Numbered from the stretch's first letter, positions 50,557-59,080 are shown. The stretch is DNA of 64,000 nucleotides from a virus (IMGVR_UViG_3300032046_000001:124001-188000), one strand, 5' to 3'. The notes: generated by a model from the sequence alone, not told the origin. A program made the numbers and translations.

Positions 50557-52002
50557 TTAAACTAAATGGTGACATTCTTTTTTAGACATAATAATTTTCA
50601 GTTCTTCATACGATACTGGTTTGAAATTATTATTATCAACTCCAACATCGTAGGACTTTCCTAATGACGGAAGTTCTCCATGTGAATTGCCCACTATTAT
50701 ATGTTTTCCATTTCTTCTAATAACTATAGTTTTATTTTTAACCTTAACACACCAAAAATGTTCATTATTTACAGTCTCAATAAAAACTTTATTTTTTAAA
50801 TTATCGTGTGTTCTACACGATCGTTTAGTTACTACCAATTCATAATTAATTTTTTTTGCAAAACCACCGCGTCGTTCAGAAATATTACACATGTATTCAT
50901 TTCTTATACATGCTGTTTGTATTAAATCTGCTTCTATTTTTTTAGATGTGTATATTAAAATTGAAGTTTTATTTTTATAACCATCTGTATGAGTATATTC
51001 TTCTAATATTATATCTAATTGATTTTGATTTGAATCAATAATTATATCACTAATAGGTTTTAATCTAATATTATAAAAATAATCTGGTTTATGAAAATTA
51101 AAACAAATTGAATCATCTTTCTGTTTATTTCTGCTATAATTAATATTCAATTTTTTTAATAAATTTTCTATTCTGTTAATTTTTCTTGTTTTAAAAACTC
51201 TAATTCTTATTAAATCAGTATTACATAAATTACCATCTGCCGCTATCCAAACTAATAACTTAATTTGGTCATTGTTTAAATTAATTCCAGTTTGATTGCC
51301 AATTGCAGATTTTTTAAATTTTCTTTTATTGATTTTAAAAATTTCATCCGTATAAAATTTTCTAAATTCCTCTTTTTTTCTTCCTATTAAAATATCAATC
51401 AATATATGATTTGGTGTTAATCTTAAATCTAACCCCTTTGATTTTATATTATACACATCACCTGTATGATTATAATCTATAATTTCGTCTATTTCATTAT
51501 ATTCTAATTTTTTATTTTCAATATTTAAAGTTAATATTTTATGACCATATAATAATTCACTTCTTTTTTTCCAACCGTTATCTGTTAAAATTTCTGTTTC
51601 ATCATCTAAACAATGGGCATATAGTTCCCATGCTCCATGATGAGAACAATTCCAAACTCTCATCGCATAATGACACAGAGTTATTTTTTGTTGTCCAATC
51701 CTAATATCATGAAGATTGTGAACTTCTTTACAATATTCTTTAATTGTATTTATAAATCGAAAATCATGATTCCCAAGGATGAATATTTTTTGACCATTCA
51801 TTTTACTAAGTGCAGTTATTGCACCTTCCTTGGTCATCGCAATATCACCTAAATAATAAACAGTGTCTTTTGTCCTAACGATTGAATTATGGTTATCCAA
51901 AAGACACTGTTGTTGTTCGTACTCATTTTTAAAAGGCCGATTGCAGTACCTCAATATATTATAATGAAGATTGTGCCAATCAGCAGTAAAGAAAATATTC
52001 AT
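50557..52002 (-). CDS. Metallophosphoesterase interrupted by an intein
   Basis: Calcineurin-like phosphoesterase: TADWHNLH (D-x-H), YYLGDIAM (G-D), ILGNHDF (G-N-H-D), LCHYAM and the last motif, A-H-S-H-G, which is split by an intein after the first His. Spliced product about 172 residues, like small phage phosphoesterases with activity on 2',3'-cyclic or other phosphate ends. In this context it may process RNA ends for the RNA ligases. Extein resumes SHGELPSLGKSYDVGVD. Confidence 0.87.
   Translation of the reverse strand: MNIFFTADWHNLHYNILRYCNRPFKNEYEQQQCLLDNHNSIVRTKDTVYYLGDIAMTKEGAITALSKMNGQKIFILGNHDFRFINTIKEYCKEVHNLHDIRIGQQKITLCHYAMRVWNCSHHGAWELYAHCLDDETEILTDNGWKKRSELLYGHKILTLNIENKKLEYNEIDEIIDYNHTGDVYNIKSKGLDLRLTPNHILIDILIGRKKEEFRKFYTDEIFKINKRKFKKSAIGNQTGINLNNDQIKLLVWIAADGNLCNTDLIRIRVFKTRKINRIENLLKKLNINYSRNKQKDDSICFNFHKPDYFYNIRLKPISDIIIDSNQNQLDIILEEYTHTDGYKNKTSILIYTSKKIEADLIQTACIRNEYMCNISERRGGFAKKINYELVVTKRSCRTHDNLKNKVFIETVNNEHFWCVKVKNKTIVIRRNGKHIIVGNSHGELPSLGKSYDVGVDNNNFKPVSYEELKIIMSKKECHHLV
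50686..51612 (-). mobile_element. Intein in metallophosphoesterase
   Basis: 309 residues from Cys (51612-51610) to Asn (50688-50686), followed by Ser. Block A CLDDETEILTDNGWK, block B as LRLTPNHILI, homing-endonuclease helices around LLVWIAADGNL and LEEYTHTDGYK, block F WCVKVKNKTIV and block G HIIVGN. The residue before the final Asn is Gly instead of the usual His. Inserted within the metal-binding G/A-H-x-H motif. Confidence 0.88.
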
Positions 52003-52012
52003 TTTATCTTAT

Positions 52013-52318
52013 CTACACCTTCTTATTTTTAATATCACGTAATGTAAATCCAAGTATATTAACAATCTTAACAACTCTTGGTTCAAGTTTTGATTGTTCA
52101 TCAAAAAACCCGAAATCTTTTCCACATTTTAAACATGTATACGAAACAGGATAATTAACATCTGTTCGTTCGAATGGTTCTGCAACAAATTTTGATAATT
52201 CTGGATGATTACAAGATTCTTGAACTTTCTCTTTTGCCTTCAGTAATTTTCTTTTACACTCTTTTTTAAGATCCTTAAATTCTTTTACAGCCATATCAAA
52301 TTTATTTGTGTCTAACAT
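52013..52318 (-). CDS. Small zinc-binding hypothetical protein
   Basis: 101 residues. A charged helix (EFKDLKKECKRKLLKAKEK) followed by CNHPELS and CLKCGKDFGF, likely one zinc site. Found between the phosphoesterase and a metalloprotease. Not recognised. Confidence 0.6.
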   Translation of the reverse strand: MLDTNKFDMAVKEFKDLKKECKRKLLKAKEKVQESCNHPELSKFVAEPFERTDVNYPVSYTCLKCGKDFGFFDEQSKLEPRVVKIVNILGFTLRDIKNKKV

Positions 52319-52948
52319 TCATTCCTCCACTGGACGAAAATGTCCGTCATGTTTTTTAATATATCTAAAAGTATCGAGTGGTACACCAACAATATTCTCA
52401 CCATTATTGTATTGTTTTCGATATTTCAAACGATAATAAAACGTACTCATAATTTTCGCCATTTTATCAGATAAATATCTTTTACTAACTATTATATCAT
52501 CAATATAACCAAAAGTTACACCAATCAAATCAACGATACATTCATTGGCGACAAATATATCTGATCTATTATTAATCGAATCAAACGGAATAAAGAATGG
52601 TGCCTTTTTTAACAACAAATGGCAAAGTTCGTGAACAACATTACCTCTCAATTCCTGATCGGTTGCTTTTTCCCATATATCGGCATTGTAGAAGATATGA
52701 ATTTTATCATCTACTATGGAATTACAAATGGCCGAGATATCCACCTTAATGGGTCTTCCATGAATAGTAAATTTTTTACTGATATTAGGTGTATTGTGAA
52801 ATCTGAAAATGATAAGTTTAAACTCTTCTTCTATATAAAGTGAAGACATAACCGCTGGAATTATTTTTAATAATCGTTGTTTGAGATTCAATTTAACATC
52901 CCTTTCTGAAAGAAAATTTTTATAATATAAAAATGACATCTCTGTCAT
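52319..52948 (-). CDS. Zinc metalloprotease-like protein (HExxH)
   Basis: 209 residues. VVHELCHLLLKK near 118 is an H-E-x-x-H zinc-protease helix; a downstream NECIVDLIG may provide the third ligand (Glu), as in gluzincins. SprT-like or phage-type protease by pattern; target unknown. Two ATGs at the start; the first is used. Confidence 0.65.
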   Translation of the reverse strand: MTEMSFLYYKNFLSERDVKLNLKQRLLKIIPAVMSSLYIEEEFKLIIFRFHNTPNISKKFTIHGRPIKVDISAICNSIVDDKIHIFYNADIWEKATDQELRGNVVHELCHLLLKKAPFFIPFDSINNRSDIFVANECIVDLIGVTFGYIDDIIVSKRYLSDKMAKIMSTFYYRLKYRKQYNNGENIVGVPLDTFRYIKKHDGHFRPVEE

Positions 52949-52963
52949 AACGAAAATAGAAAA

Positions 52964-53134
52964 GGAGAAAATTCAAGTCATCACAAATTGACAGAACGAG
53001 ATGTTATTCAAATAAAATTATTATTAAAAGAAGGAAAGTTAACTCAAAAAGAAATAGCCGATATGTTTGGGGTTTCAGTATATACGATTTCAGATATAAA
53101 AAGAGAAATAACTTGGTATCATATAAAAATTTAA
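52964..53134 (+). pseudogene. Orphan C-terminal HTH fragment of a homing endonuclease
   Basis: An open frame of 56 codons without a start reads GENSSHHKLTERDVIQIKLL and goes on through EIADMFGVSVYTISDIK to WYHIKI, the C-terminal HTH of the HNH and GIY-YIG proteins of this window. The nuclease part is gone. Its TAA at 53132-53134 overlaps the stop of rtcB on the other strand. It marks a decayed homing insertion. Confidence 0.85.
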
Positions 53135-54330
53135 TTACCTACTATAACACCTATTGGAAATAATTTAACCACTGGTTCTATTAAATCAGATTGATCTTCA
53201 ATTACTTTATCAATATTTTTATATACTGCCGGAGCTTCGTCGAGTGGAATCTGATTTGTCCAAATTCTCTCCATTGATTTTTCCACTAATTCTCTATTTA
53301 AAGTTTTATTAGCCTCTCTTCTTCCTAATACTCTACCAGCACCATGCGATGATGTTTCAAAACTCTCTTTATTTCCCAGTCCACGCACGATATAACTTGC
53401 TGTTCCCATAGACCCTGGTATAACACTTAGTTGATCTTTTCGAGCTGCTGTCGCTCCCTTACGATGCACAACAACATCCTTTCCAAAATGCCTTTCAAAT
53501 GCTACATAGTTATGATGAATATTAATCTCTTGTTGAACTGAACAAGCTAACATTCCACAAGTAATAGACGTAAATATATTCATCATTCTTCTTCTATTTT
53601 CAAAGGCAAATTTTAAAGCGAAATTCATCAATTCATAATACGCCTTACCTTCTTTAGTTTCAATTGGTAAATATGCCAAATTTGGATCTGGTAACTGAAT
53701 ATGATATATATTCATTAAGTGTGTTGCTTGATGATGAAATTCATTACATATTTGATAACCAAGATTACGACTACCGGAATGAATCATCAACCATATATAA
53801 CCATCTTCACCTTTTAACATTTCAATAAAATGGTTTCCAGACCCTAAAGTTCCTAATTGATATCTTGATTCATTCAATGCTGACTGAATATAAGTTGGAA
53901 ATTCTGGGTGATCTTCAAAACCGTCCCATGTTTGTGGAAGAGTATGACCAATTCCTTTGCCATGTGGAACAACCCGACATGTTTCACTCATGATTCTATC
54001 AATCTGTTCTGATATGATATTTTCTGATTTGAAATCGGTTTGAACTGCAATTATACCACATGCTATATCACTACCAACTCCATAAGGAAATATAATATTC
54101 TCAGTGGCTGCAACACCACCGATGGGAAAACCATAACCACAGTGTGCATCCGCTGATAAAACTCCCCATTTATAAATAAATGGAAAACTACAGATATTAC
54201 CCATCTGCTGTAGTGCTGAATTCTCAACATCTTCACACCAAGACTTGATTGGAACATGAAGATTTTGTGCAATCTCTCTTTCCGCAATTCCTCTAAATAA
54301 ACTTGACTCTTTAGATAATACCCATTTCAT
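53131..54330 (-). CDS. rtcB: RNA-splicing ligase RtcB
   Basis: 399 residues, full length. DAHCGYGFPIGGVAA, GVGSDIACG, GTLGSGNHFIE, HSGSRNLGYQ, HRKGATAAR (guanylylation His region), GSMGTASYIVRG and SSHGAGR are the RtcB metal and GMP-binding motifs. It joins 3'-phosphate or cyclic phosphate RNA to 5'-OH RNA, as needed to repair tRNA or rRNA cut by host defence nucleases. ATG overlaps the preceding stop. Confidence 0.96.
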   Translation of the reverse strand: MKWVLSKESSLFRGIAEREIAQNLHVPIKSWCEDVENSALQQMGNICSFPFIYKWGVLSADAHCGYGFPIGGVAATENIIFPYGVGSDIACGIIAVQTDFKSENIISEQIDRIMSETCRVVPHGKGIGHTLPQTWDGFEDHPEFPTYIQSALNESRYQLGTLGSGNHFIEMLKGEDGYIWLMIHSGSRNLGYQICNEFHHQATHLMNIYHIQLPDPNLAYLPIETKEGKAYYELMNFALKFAFENRRRMMNIFTSITCGMLACSVQQEINIHHNYVAFERHFGKDVVVHRKGATAARKDQLSVIPGSMGTASYIVRGLGNKESFETSSHGAGRVLGRREANKTLNRELVEKSMERIWTNQIPLDEAPAVYKNIDKVIEDQSDLIEPVVKLFPIGVIVGN

Positions 54331-54902
54331 ATATGTCCCTCAATTTTCATTGTAGTCAATTTAACATTTTTGGCATGATAGTAATATTCTGGTGAAATAA
54401 AACCTCTTGATTTTTGTATATCGATGTATATATGTTTGTTAATAAATTCTGAACCATAATCATCAATTTTATCTCCATCAATATTTTTTATTTTTAATTT
54501 CTTCTTTCCCTGAGATAAAATATGATCTTCTGTAGCTTGAAAAATCTCATCTTTTCTATAATCTTGTTCCATCAAATCTATTAAATAACACGCCCTTAAA
54601 ATATAAATTTTATTTTTCTGTATAATAGGAAATGCGTCTCTAACATCACACAGCCATATTTCATATCTAATTCTCCCTGGAAATTTATATCTCCATGATG
54701 TTAAAACGTGTCTAAGTTCGACTTCAATATTATACAAGTCTTCTTCACGATCAATTTTATAAATGAAAGCTGGTCTTTTTGACCACTTATTTGGTTCATA
54801 TATTTGACACAATTGGTGTCCGAGAGGTAATACAGATGATGTTCTTCTATCACCTTTTATAGAATCATCATATTCGAGAACAACTGCTTTAATAAACATC
54901 AT
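54327..54902 (-). CDS. Hypothetical protein
   Basis: 191 residues between rtcB and the PurA/PurZ homologue, overlapping both by 4 nt. Strand-rich start (FIKAVVLEYDDSIKGDRRTS). No family recognised. The coupling suggests shared regulation only. Confidence 0.6.
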   Translation of the reverse strand: MMFIKAVVLEYDDSIKGDRRTSSVLPLGHQLCQIYEPNKWSKRPAFIYKIDREEDLYNIEVELRHVLTSWRYKFPGRIRYEIWLCDVRDAFPIIQKNKIYILRACYLIDLMEQDYRKDEIFQATEDHILSQGKKKLKIKNIDGDKIDDYGSEFINKHIYIDIQKSRGFISPEYYYHAKNVKLTTMKIEGHI

Positions 54903-55936
54903 GACCTCCTAAATATTCCGATATCACCATAAAGTGATTCAAACTCTTCTCTTGTATATAGAGATTTTTTATCCAATCCAAAAAAATCAAATCGGATATT
55001 TAGTCTATTCTCAATACAATTAATATACTCAAATGTTTCTTCAGAAACTTCTCTGTCGATATAATCAACATGATTCATTACAAATCTTGTTGGTCTATTT
55101 ACTATAATCGATTTTCTAGCAACTCCATAATCAAAACATCCAGCAATTCTTCTAATCCTATTAGTAACAGACGTATATTCAATAACTTGTCTTGATAACT
55201 GTTTTGATAACTCATCCCATGTTGTTTCTAAAAATAGTGGACCTGAATTACCACCAACTCTTATAGGATATGATCTGAAAACCATTACTATATCATCAAC
55301 ATCGAGTGGGCTTAAACCAGCTTCAGACACAAAACCAGCCGCTGAAGTATCACGAGAAGTAACAAACGGATAATGTTGTGAATGAAGAAGTGATAATCCG
55401 AATCCTTGGGTTCCCTCAATAATAATTCTATTTCCCATATCGAGTTGTATTCTCATGAAACGTTGAGATTCTCGAATATAATCATATAATAAAGGTTCAT
55501 CTCCAGCTAAACGTACTTTATCACGACCAATACGTCTAATCACAGCTTCACCAGTTCCACTACAAGTAGAACCTATTTTGCAACCTAATAATTTTTCTTT
55601 TTCATTATTGACATCTTCATCAGATATTAACATGGCATTTGGATCTATTATTAATCGATTTATTGAAATACCTGTTAATTCAATTTCTTTGAATAATAAT
55701 TTTAAATTGATATAACTTCCAGCAGGTAATACACAATTAATACGAGAAGTAATAGCAGATACGGGAAGTTGTCTCAATATAATAGATTCACCAGAATTAT
55801 TAATTATTGTATGTCCAGAATTTGGACCACCAACTCTAACAACAGTAGAGACGTTCTTGTCAAATGATAAATAGTAAGTTACTTTGCCTTTGCCTTCAGA
55901 ACCATATTGACCACCAACTATAACTGTAACTGGCAT
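54899..55936 (-). CDS. Adenylosuccinate synthetase homologue with PurZ-type active site
   Basis: 345 residues, the short size of archaeal PurA and of phage PurZ, not bacterial PurA (about 430). GGQYGSEGKGK at 8-18 is the P-loop; residue 13 is Ser where PurA has the catalytic Asp (G-D-E-G-K-G-K). GGPNSGHT keeps the catalytic His (H42). TCSGTGEA, EGTQGFGLSLLHSQHYPFVT and PIRVGGNSGP follow in PurA order. PurZ condenses dGMP with Asp toward 2-aminoadenine (dZ). ATG 55936 overlaps the preceding gene. Confidence 0.85.
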   Translation of the reverse strand: MPVTVIVGGQYGSEGKGKVTYYLSFDKNVSTVVRVGGPNSGHTIINNSGESIILRQLPVSAITSRINCVLPAGSYINLKLLFKEIELTGISINRLIIDPNAMLISDEDVNNEKEKLLGCKIGSTCSGTGEAVIRRIGRDKVRLAGDEPLLYDYIRESQRFMRIQLDMGNRIIIEGTQGFGLSLLHSQHYPFVTSRDTSAAGFVSEAGLSPLDVDDIVMVFRSYPIRVGGNSGPLFLETTWDELSKQLSRQVIEYTSVTNRIRRIAGCFDYGVARKSIIVNRPTRFVMNHVDYIDREVSEETFEYINCIENRLNIRFDFFGLDKKSLYTREEFESLYGDIGIFRRS

Positions 55937-56226
55937 TTATTTTTTCCTCTATTTCTAAGTTTATTATTATAATTTTCAACATCATTTTTGATTTTTTCAA
56001 CTAGAAATTCTATAAAAGTATCTTTATCAAATTGTGTCATTTCTTCATCAGATATTTTAAATGTACGCGTGAGTGTACCTGAATATGTTTTCATACCTTC
56101 AATAAAAAATACTGAAATTTCTATCTGATTATCAAAAATATCAAAAGATAAGGTATTACTGTAAGGTAATTTTTGTGAGACTGTGTATAATAAATTTTTT
56201 GTCTCTAAAAGAAAAGTCAGTGGCAT
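55918..56226 (-). CDS. Hypothetical protein
   Basis: 102 residues, strand-rich, ending in a basic helix. Overlaps the PurZ-like start by 19 nt and carries that gene's GAGGA ribosome site. Not recognised. Confidence 0.6.
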   Translation of the reverse strand: MPLTFLLETKNLLYTVSQKLPYSNTLSFDIFDNQIEISVFFIEGMKTYSGTLTRTFKISDEEMTQFDKDTFIEFLVEKIKNDVENYNNKLRNRGKNKCQLQL

Positions 56227-56247
56227 ACAATGTTCTCCATTTGTTTT

Positions 56248-56697
56248 TCAATCTTCATGATTTTCTTCTAAAATTTTTTTCATTATTTCTATGGCATCTT
56301 GTTTAGCATGTTCTTCATCAGTGGCAAATAAATAAACTCCTCGATGATGAATATAACCTATATACTGCATAAACGTTTCTGGTGATTCATACACATAATC
56401 TTTTTCAACAACTTTAATTTCTTTTATTTTTAGATTCTTAGAATCATATTTTGAAGGTTTCGGATAGTTTGCAAAGTTTGATCTAATATCAGGTTCAAAA
56501 ATAATACAAAAATAACTTAAGTTGTGTGTGTTTGTTTTTTCAACATTTTCTACTTCGTGTTCTTCAATATAAAAATCATTTTCATCTGGAAAATTTTTCT
56601 TAAACTCTTCAAGATTTGGATTATTCATTACGGTTATTATTGGGCGATAATTATCATCTCTATCTTCATCATTTTTAAAAAAAATATAAATTTTCAT
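56248..56697 (-). CDS. Hypothetical protein, paralogue of 56694 gene
   Basis: 149 residues. The C-terminal LFATDEEHAKQDAIEIMKKI matches VYAEDEDHARFEAVKIMIDF in the next gene, and both begin MK(I/V)Y. Tandem duplicates of unknown role. A related short D-E-x-H-A motif occurs in many small phage proteins. Confidence 0.62.
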   Translation of the reverse strand: MKIYIFFKNDEDRDDNYRPIITVMNNPNLEEFKKNFPDENDFYIEEHEVENVEKTNTHNLSYFCIIFEPDIRSNFANYPKPSKYDSKNLKIKEIKVVEKDYVYESPETFMQYIGYIHHRGVYLFATDEEHAKQDAIEIMKKILEENHED

Positions 56698-57104
56698 ATC
56701 TTCTCTTTCTCCTTATCTAAAAAATCAATCATTATTTTTACAGCCTCAAATCTGGCATGATCTTCATCTTCAGCATACACACATGTACTGTATTGATTTT
56801 CAGCAGGTACTGAATAATTACGATTGATTCGATTTAACCCTTTTAAATGATATATATTTTTTTTCCATTTTCTAACAGATAAAATAACTGTAGATTTCCC
56901 TTTAAAATTTATAATATATAAATCCCTATCATCAAATGGTTCTGTATCATCAATATGAATTCCATTTAAATTTCCCAATTCAAATGGTTTTATATATACC
57001 TCTTCCATTCTTGAAAATTTTCTCAAAAATTCATCTCTTTGTTCTTCTGTTAATATCCCGACAGTTGTATCATCTTCTTCGTCGATTATAGCGTATACTT
57101 TCAC
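56694..57104 (-). CDS. Hypothetical protein, paralogue of 56248 gene
   Basis: 136 residues, shares the C-terminal (A-E-D-E-D-H-A) helix with the neighbour. ATG/stop overlap of 4 nt with it. Function unknown. Confidence 0.62.
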   Translation of the reverse strand: MKVYAIIDEEDDTTVGILTEEQRDEFLRKFSRMEEVYIKPFELGNLNGIHIDDTEPFDDRDLYIINFKGKSTVILSVRKWKKNIYHLKGLNRINRNYSVPAENQYSTCVYAEDEDHARFEAVKIMIDFLDKEKEKI

Positions 57105-57106
57105 AA

Positions 57107-57295
57107 TTATCCTCCTAAAATTTCTATTAGATCATTTAAAAATGACAAGATTTCATTTTTATTTTTTGATTCTGTTATTTCATCTTTATAATTTGAAAAA
57201 TAATGTATGATGATATTTCTAATATCTTTTAATATTAGAATATCAACCTTAATAAACTCAATTCTATCGCTAGAAAAAAATGGATGAATATACAT
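57107..57295 (-). CDS. Small hypothetical protein, first gene after promoter motif
   Basis: 62 residues, helical, basic and hydrophobic. AAAGGAG precedes ATG 57295; the TATATATATTAATA motif lies 63 bases ahead, so this is the likely first gene of the rtcB/purZ-like operon. Confidence 0.62.
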   Translation of the reverse strand: MYIHPFFSSDRIEFIKVDILILKDIRNIIIHYFSNYKDEITESKNKNEILSFLNDLIEILGG

Positions 57296-57357
57296 GTTTT
57301 ATTTATTCTCCTTTAATTTTTTTATAAAAAAAATATAATGTTTATTTTATATTCACT

Positions 57358-57371
57358 TATTAATATATATA
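57358..57371 (-). promoter_or_regulatory. TATATATATTAATA promoter-like motif, copy 4
   Basis: On the minus strand followed by AGTGAATATA. It lies 63 bases ahead of ATG 57295 and would drive the unit containing the PurZ-like gene and rtcB. Confidence 0.7.
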
Positions 57372-57395
57372 GTTTTCTGACTATTAAATTAAACA

Positions 57396-57409
57396 GGGAA
57401 CAAAATATT
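57396..57409 (+). promoter_or_regulatory. GGGAACAAAATATT motif, copy 6
   Basis: GGGAACAAAATATT directly abuts RNA element copy 6 and matches the copy at 7989 (GGGAACAAAATATA). Confidence 0.45.
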
Positions 57410-57482
57410 AAGAGGGATAGAACTCATGATTCGAAAAGAAGTAGTCCCTAACTTCCTTCTCTCTCTTTATTATATTTAGGGA
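57410..57482 (+). ncRNA. Pseudoknotted RNA element, copy 6, upstream of HNH gene
   Basis: Outer helix AAGAGGGA 57410-57417 with UCUCUCUU 57460-57467 (one G-U). P2: GAA 57420-57422 with UUC 57430-57432, U-A, CAUG loop. GAAAA. P3: GAAGU 57438-57442 with ACUUC 57451-57455. Pseudoknot UCCCUA 57445-57450 with UAGGGA 57477-57482. Confidence 0.82.
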
Positions 57483-57502
57483 AAATTTAAGGGAGAATTA
57501 AA

Positions 57503-58123
57503 ATGAAAATATTTGAAAATTTAGAAAATGAATTGTGGAAAGTTATAATAGAATTTCCAGATTATTCTGTTAGTAATATTGGTAGAATTAAGTCATTAAA
57601 ATTTGGAAAAGAAAAAATATTAAAACAATGTAAAGATGGTAAAGGTTATTTTTGTATTAATTTATATAAAAATGGAAAATGTAAGTTAAGAAAAATTCAT
57701 ATATTATTATACGAAACTTTTAATAATTATAAATTAAAAAATAATGAATGTATTCATCATAAAGATGAAAATAAAGAAAATAATAATTTTGATAATTTTA
57801 AGTTGATGACAAAATCTAAACATAGATATTATCACATGAAATATGATAATAATCTAAGAAGTATGTTAGGAAAACATCATACTAATAATACCAAAAATAT
57901 CATAAGTAAAACGATGAAAGAAAAATTTAAAAATAAAGAATTAAATTTAAAAGGTGAAAATCATCCAAGACACAAACTAACAGAAGAACAAGTAATTCAA
58001 ATTAAATTATTATTAAAAGAAGGTATATTAACTCAACAAGAAATAGCTGATATGTTTTGTGTTAGTCAAATGACAATTTCATATATAAAAAGAGGAAAAC
58101 ATTGGAACCATATAAAAATTTAA
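57503..58123 (+). CDS. HNH homing endonuclease
   Basis: 206 residues. NUMOD4 (LWKVIIEFPDYSVSNIGRIK), HNH core IHHKDENKENNN, and the shared HTH tail (HKLTEEQVIQIKLLLKEG). GGGAGAA precedes ATG. Lies between the divergent promoter motif and the endolysin gene. Confidence 0.9.
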   Translation: MKIFENLENELWKVIIEFPDYSVSNIGRIKSLKFGKEKILKQCKDGKGYFCINLYKNGKCKLRKIHILLYETFNNYKLKNNECIHHKDENKENNNFDNFKLMTKSKHRYYHMKYDNNLRSMLGKHHTNNTKNIISKTMKEKFKNKELNLKGENHPRHKLTEEQVIQIKLLLKEGILTQQEIADMFCVSQMTISYIKRGKHWNHIKI

Positions 58124-58138
58124 AAGGGAATATAAAAA

Positions 58139-58621
58139 ATGAGAAATTTGAATGAAAAAATAACAGAAAACTTCACATTTAGAGAATTTATTTATTCAGA
58201 TGTAGCCACCAGACATAATATAGATAATACTCCAAAAGATGATATAATTTGGAAAAATTTAGAAAAATTGATTATTGATTGCCTCCAACCAATTAGAAAT
58301 GAGTTTGGTCCTATTAGAATCTTATCGGGATTTCGATGCCAAGAATTAAATAGAGTAGTTGGTGGTTCTAAAACATCATCTCATTGTTTTGGATTTGCAT
58401 CCGACTTTGAACCAATCGATATAAGTATTAAATTAATTGATATTGTTAATTGGATATATAATAATCTTAAATGGAAGGAGCTTATTGCTGAATATTTTCC
58501 TGGAGGATGGATACATCTATCATATGTAAAAAATCTTTATACAACAGATATAAAGTTAAAGGACGAGAATCATAATTATAAAGTTGTAAGTTTGAACTAT
58601 TTAAATAAATTATATAAATAA
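58139..58621 (+). CDS. Endolysin, peptidase M15 family
   Basis: 160 residues. LSGFRCQELNRVVGGSKTSS and HCFGFASDFEP are the zinc-binding H-x6-D segment of M15 (VanY/D-Ala-D-Ala type) peptidases, with GGWIHLSY supplying the last His. It cleaves peptidoglycan peptides for lysis, or acts as a tail lysin given the virion genes after it. No signal peptide, so it would need a holin. Confidence 0.87.
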   Translation: MRNLNEKITENFTFREFIYSDVATRHNIDNTPKDDIIWKNLEKLIIDCLQPIRNEFGPIRILSGFRCQELNRVVGGSKTSSHCFGFASDFEPIDISIKLIDIVNWIYNNLKWKELIAEYFPGGWIHLSYVKNLYTTDIKLKDENHNYKVVSLNYLNKLYK

Positions 58622-58640
58622 GGAATGAAAAGAAAAATGA

Positions 58641-59078
58641 ATGTCGGCTATTCCAGCACCTTTAAGGTTAATTCAAAAAAACGGGATTATATATTTTTAT
58701 GATAGGAGTAGATCAAAGTGGTTGAGTATTACCAGGGAATTTATTTTTTTTAATATTAATCATAATAATTTACAAACAAGTCAATGGATGATCCATAATG
58801 GGATCAGATCTAATATACAAGGGTATTTCATTTCTAAAAATTCAACTATAATATCAGCATCATTCCTTAGTAATAATGATTCCAACTCTAAAATTAAACT
58901 TTATAATAATGATTTGAATATTTTAAATATTTCTATATCAAATCAAAATAAAAAAATAATAGAAGATTTAAATCTTGATATAGATAAAAATCAAACTATC
59001 AAAACATTATTGGAAATTAAAAATGATATTATAAATTTTCCAACATTGAAATTAGAATTGTGTTGGAGAAAGGATTAA
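58641..59078 (+). CDS. Virion-type protein, same domain as the C-terminus of next gene
   Basis: 145 residues. IQKNGIIYFYDRSRSKWLSI matches VKNGIVFIYDGTRSKWLSVT in the next protein, and both end LE(L/I).WR. The domain looks like a small jelly-roll decoration or fibre tip. Start ATG 58641; weak ribosome site. Confidence 0.62.
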   Translation: MSAIPAPLRLIQKNGIIYFYDRSRSKWLSITREFIFFNINHNNLQTSQWMIHNGIRSNIQGYFISKNSTIISASFLSNNDSNSKIKLYNNDLNILNISISNQNKKIIEDLNLDIDKNQTIKTLLEIKNDIINFPTLKLELCWRKD

Positions 59079-59080
59079 CA

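Noticed and set aside
57410-57482. Hammerhead ribozyme
   Set aside because: The three-stem order and GAAA after the second stem are similar, but the CUGAUGA core is absent in all copies and the loop-to-downstream pseudoknot is not a hammerhead feature.
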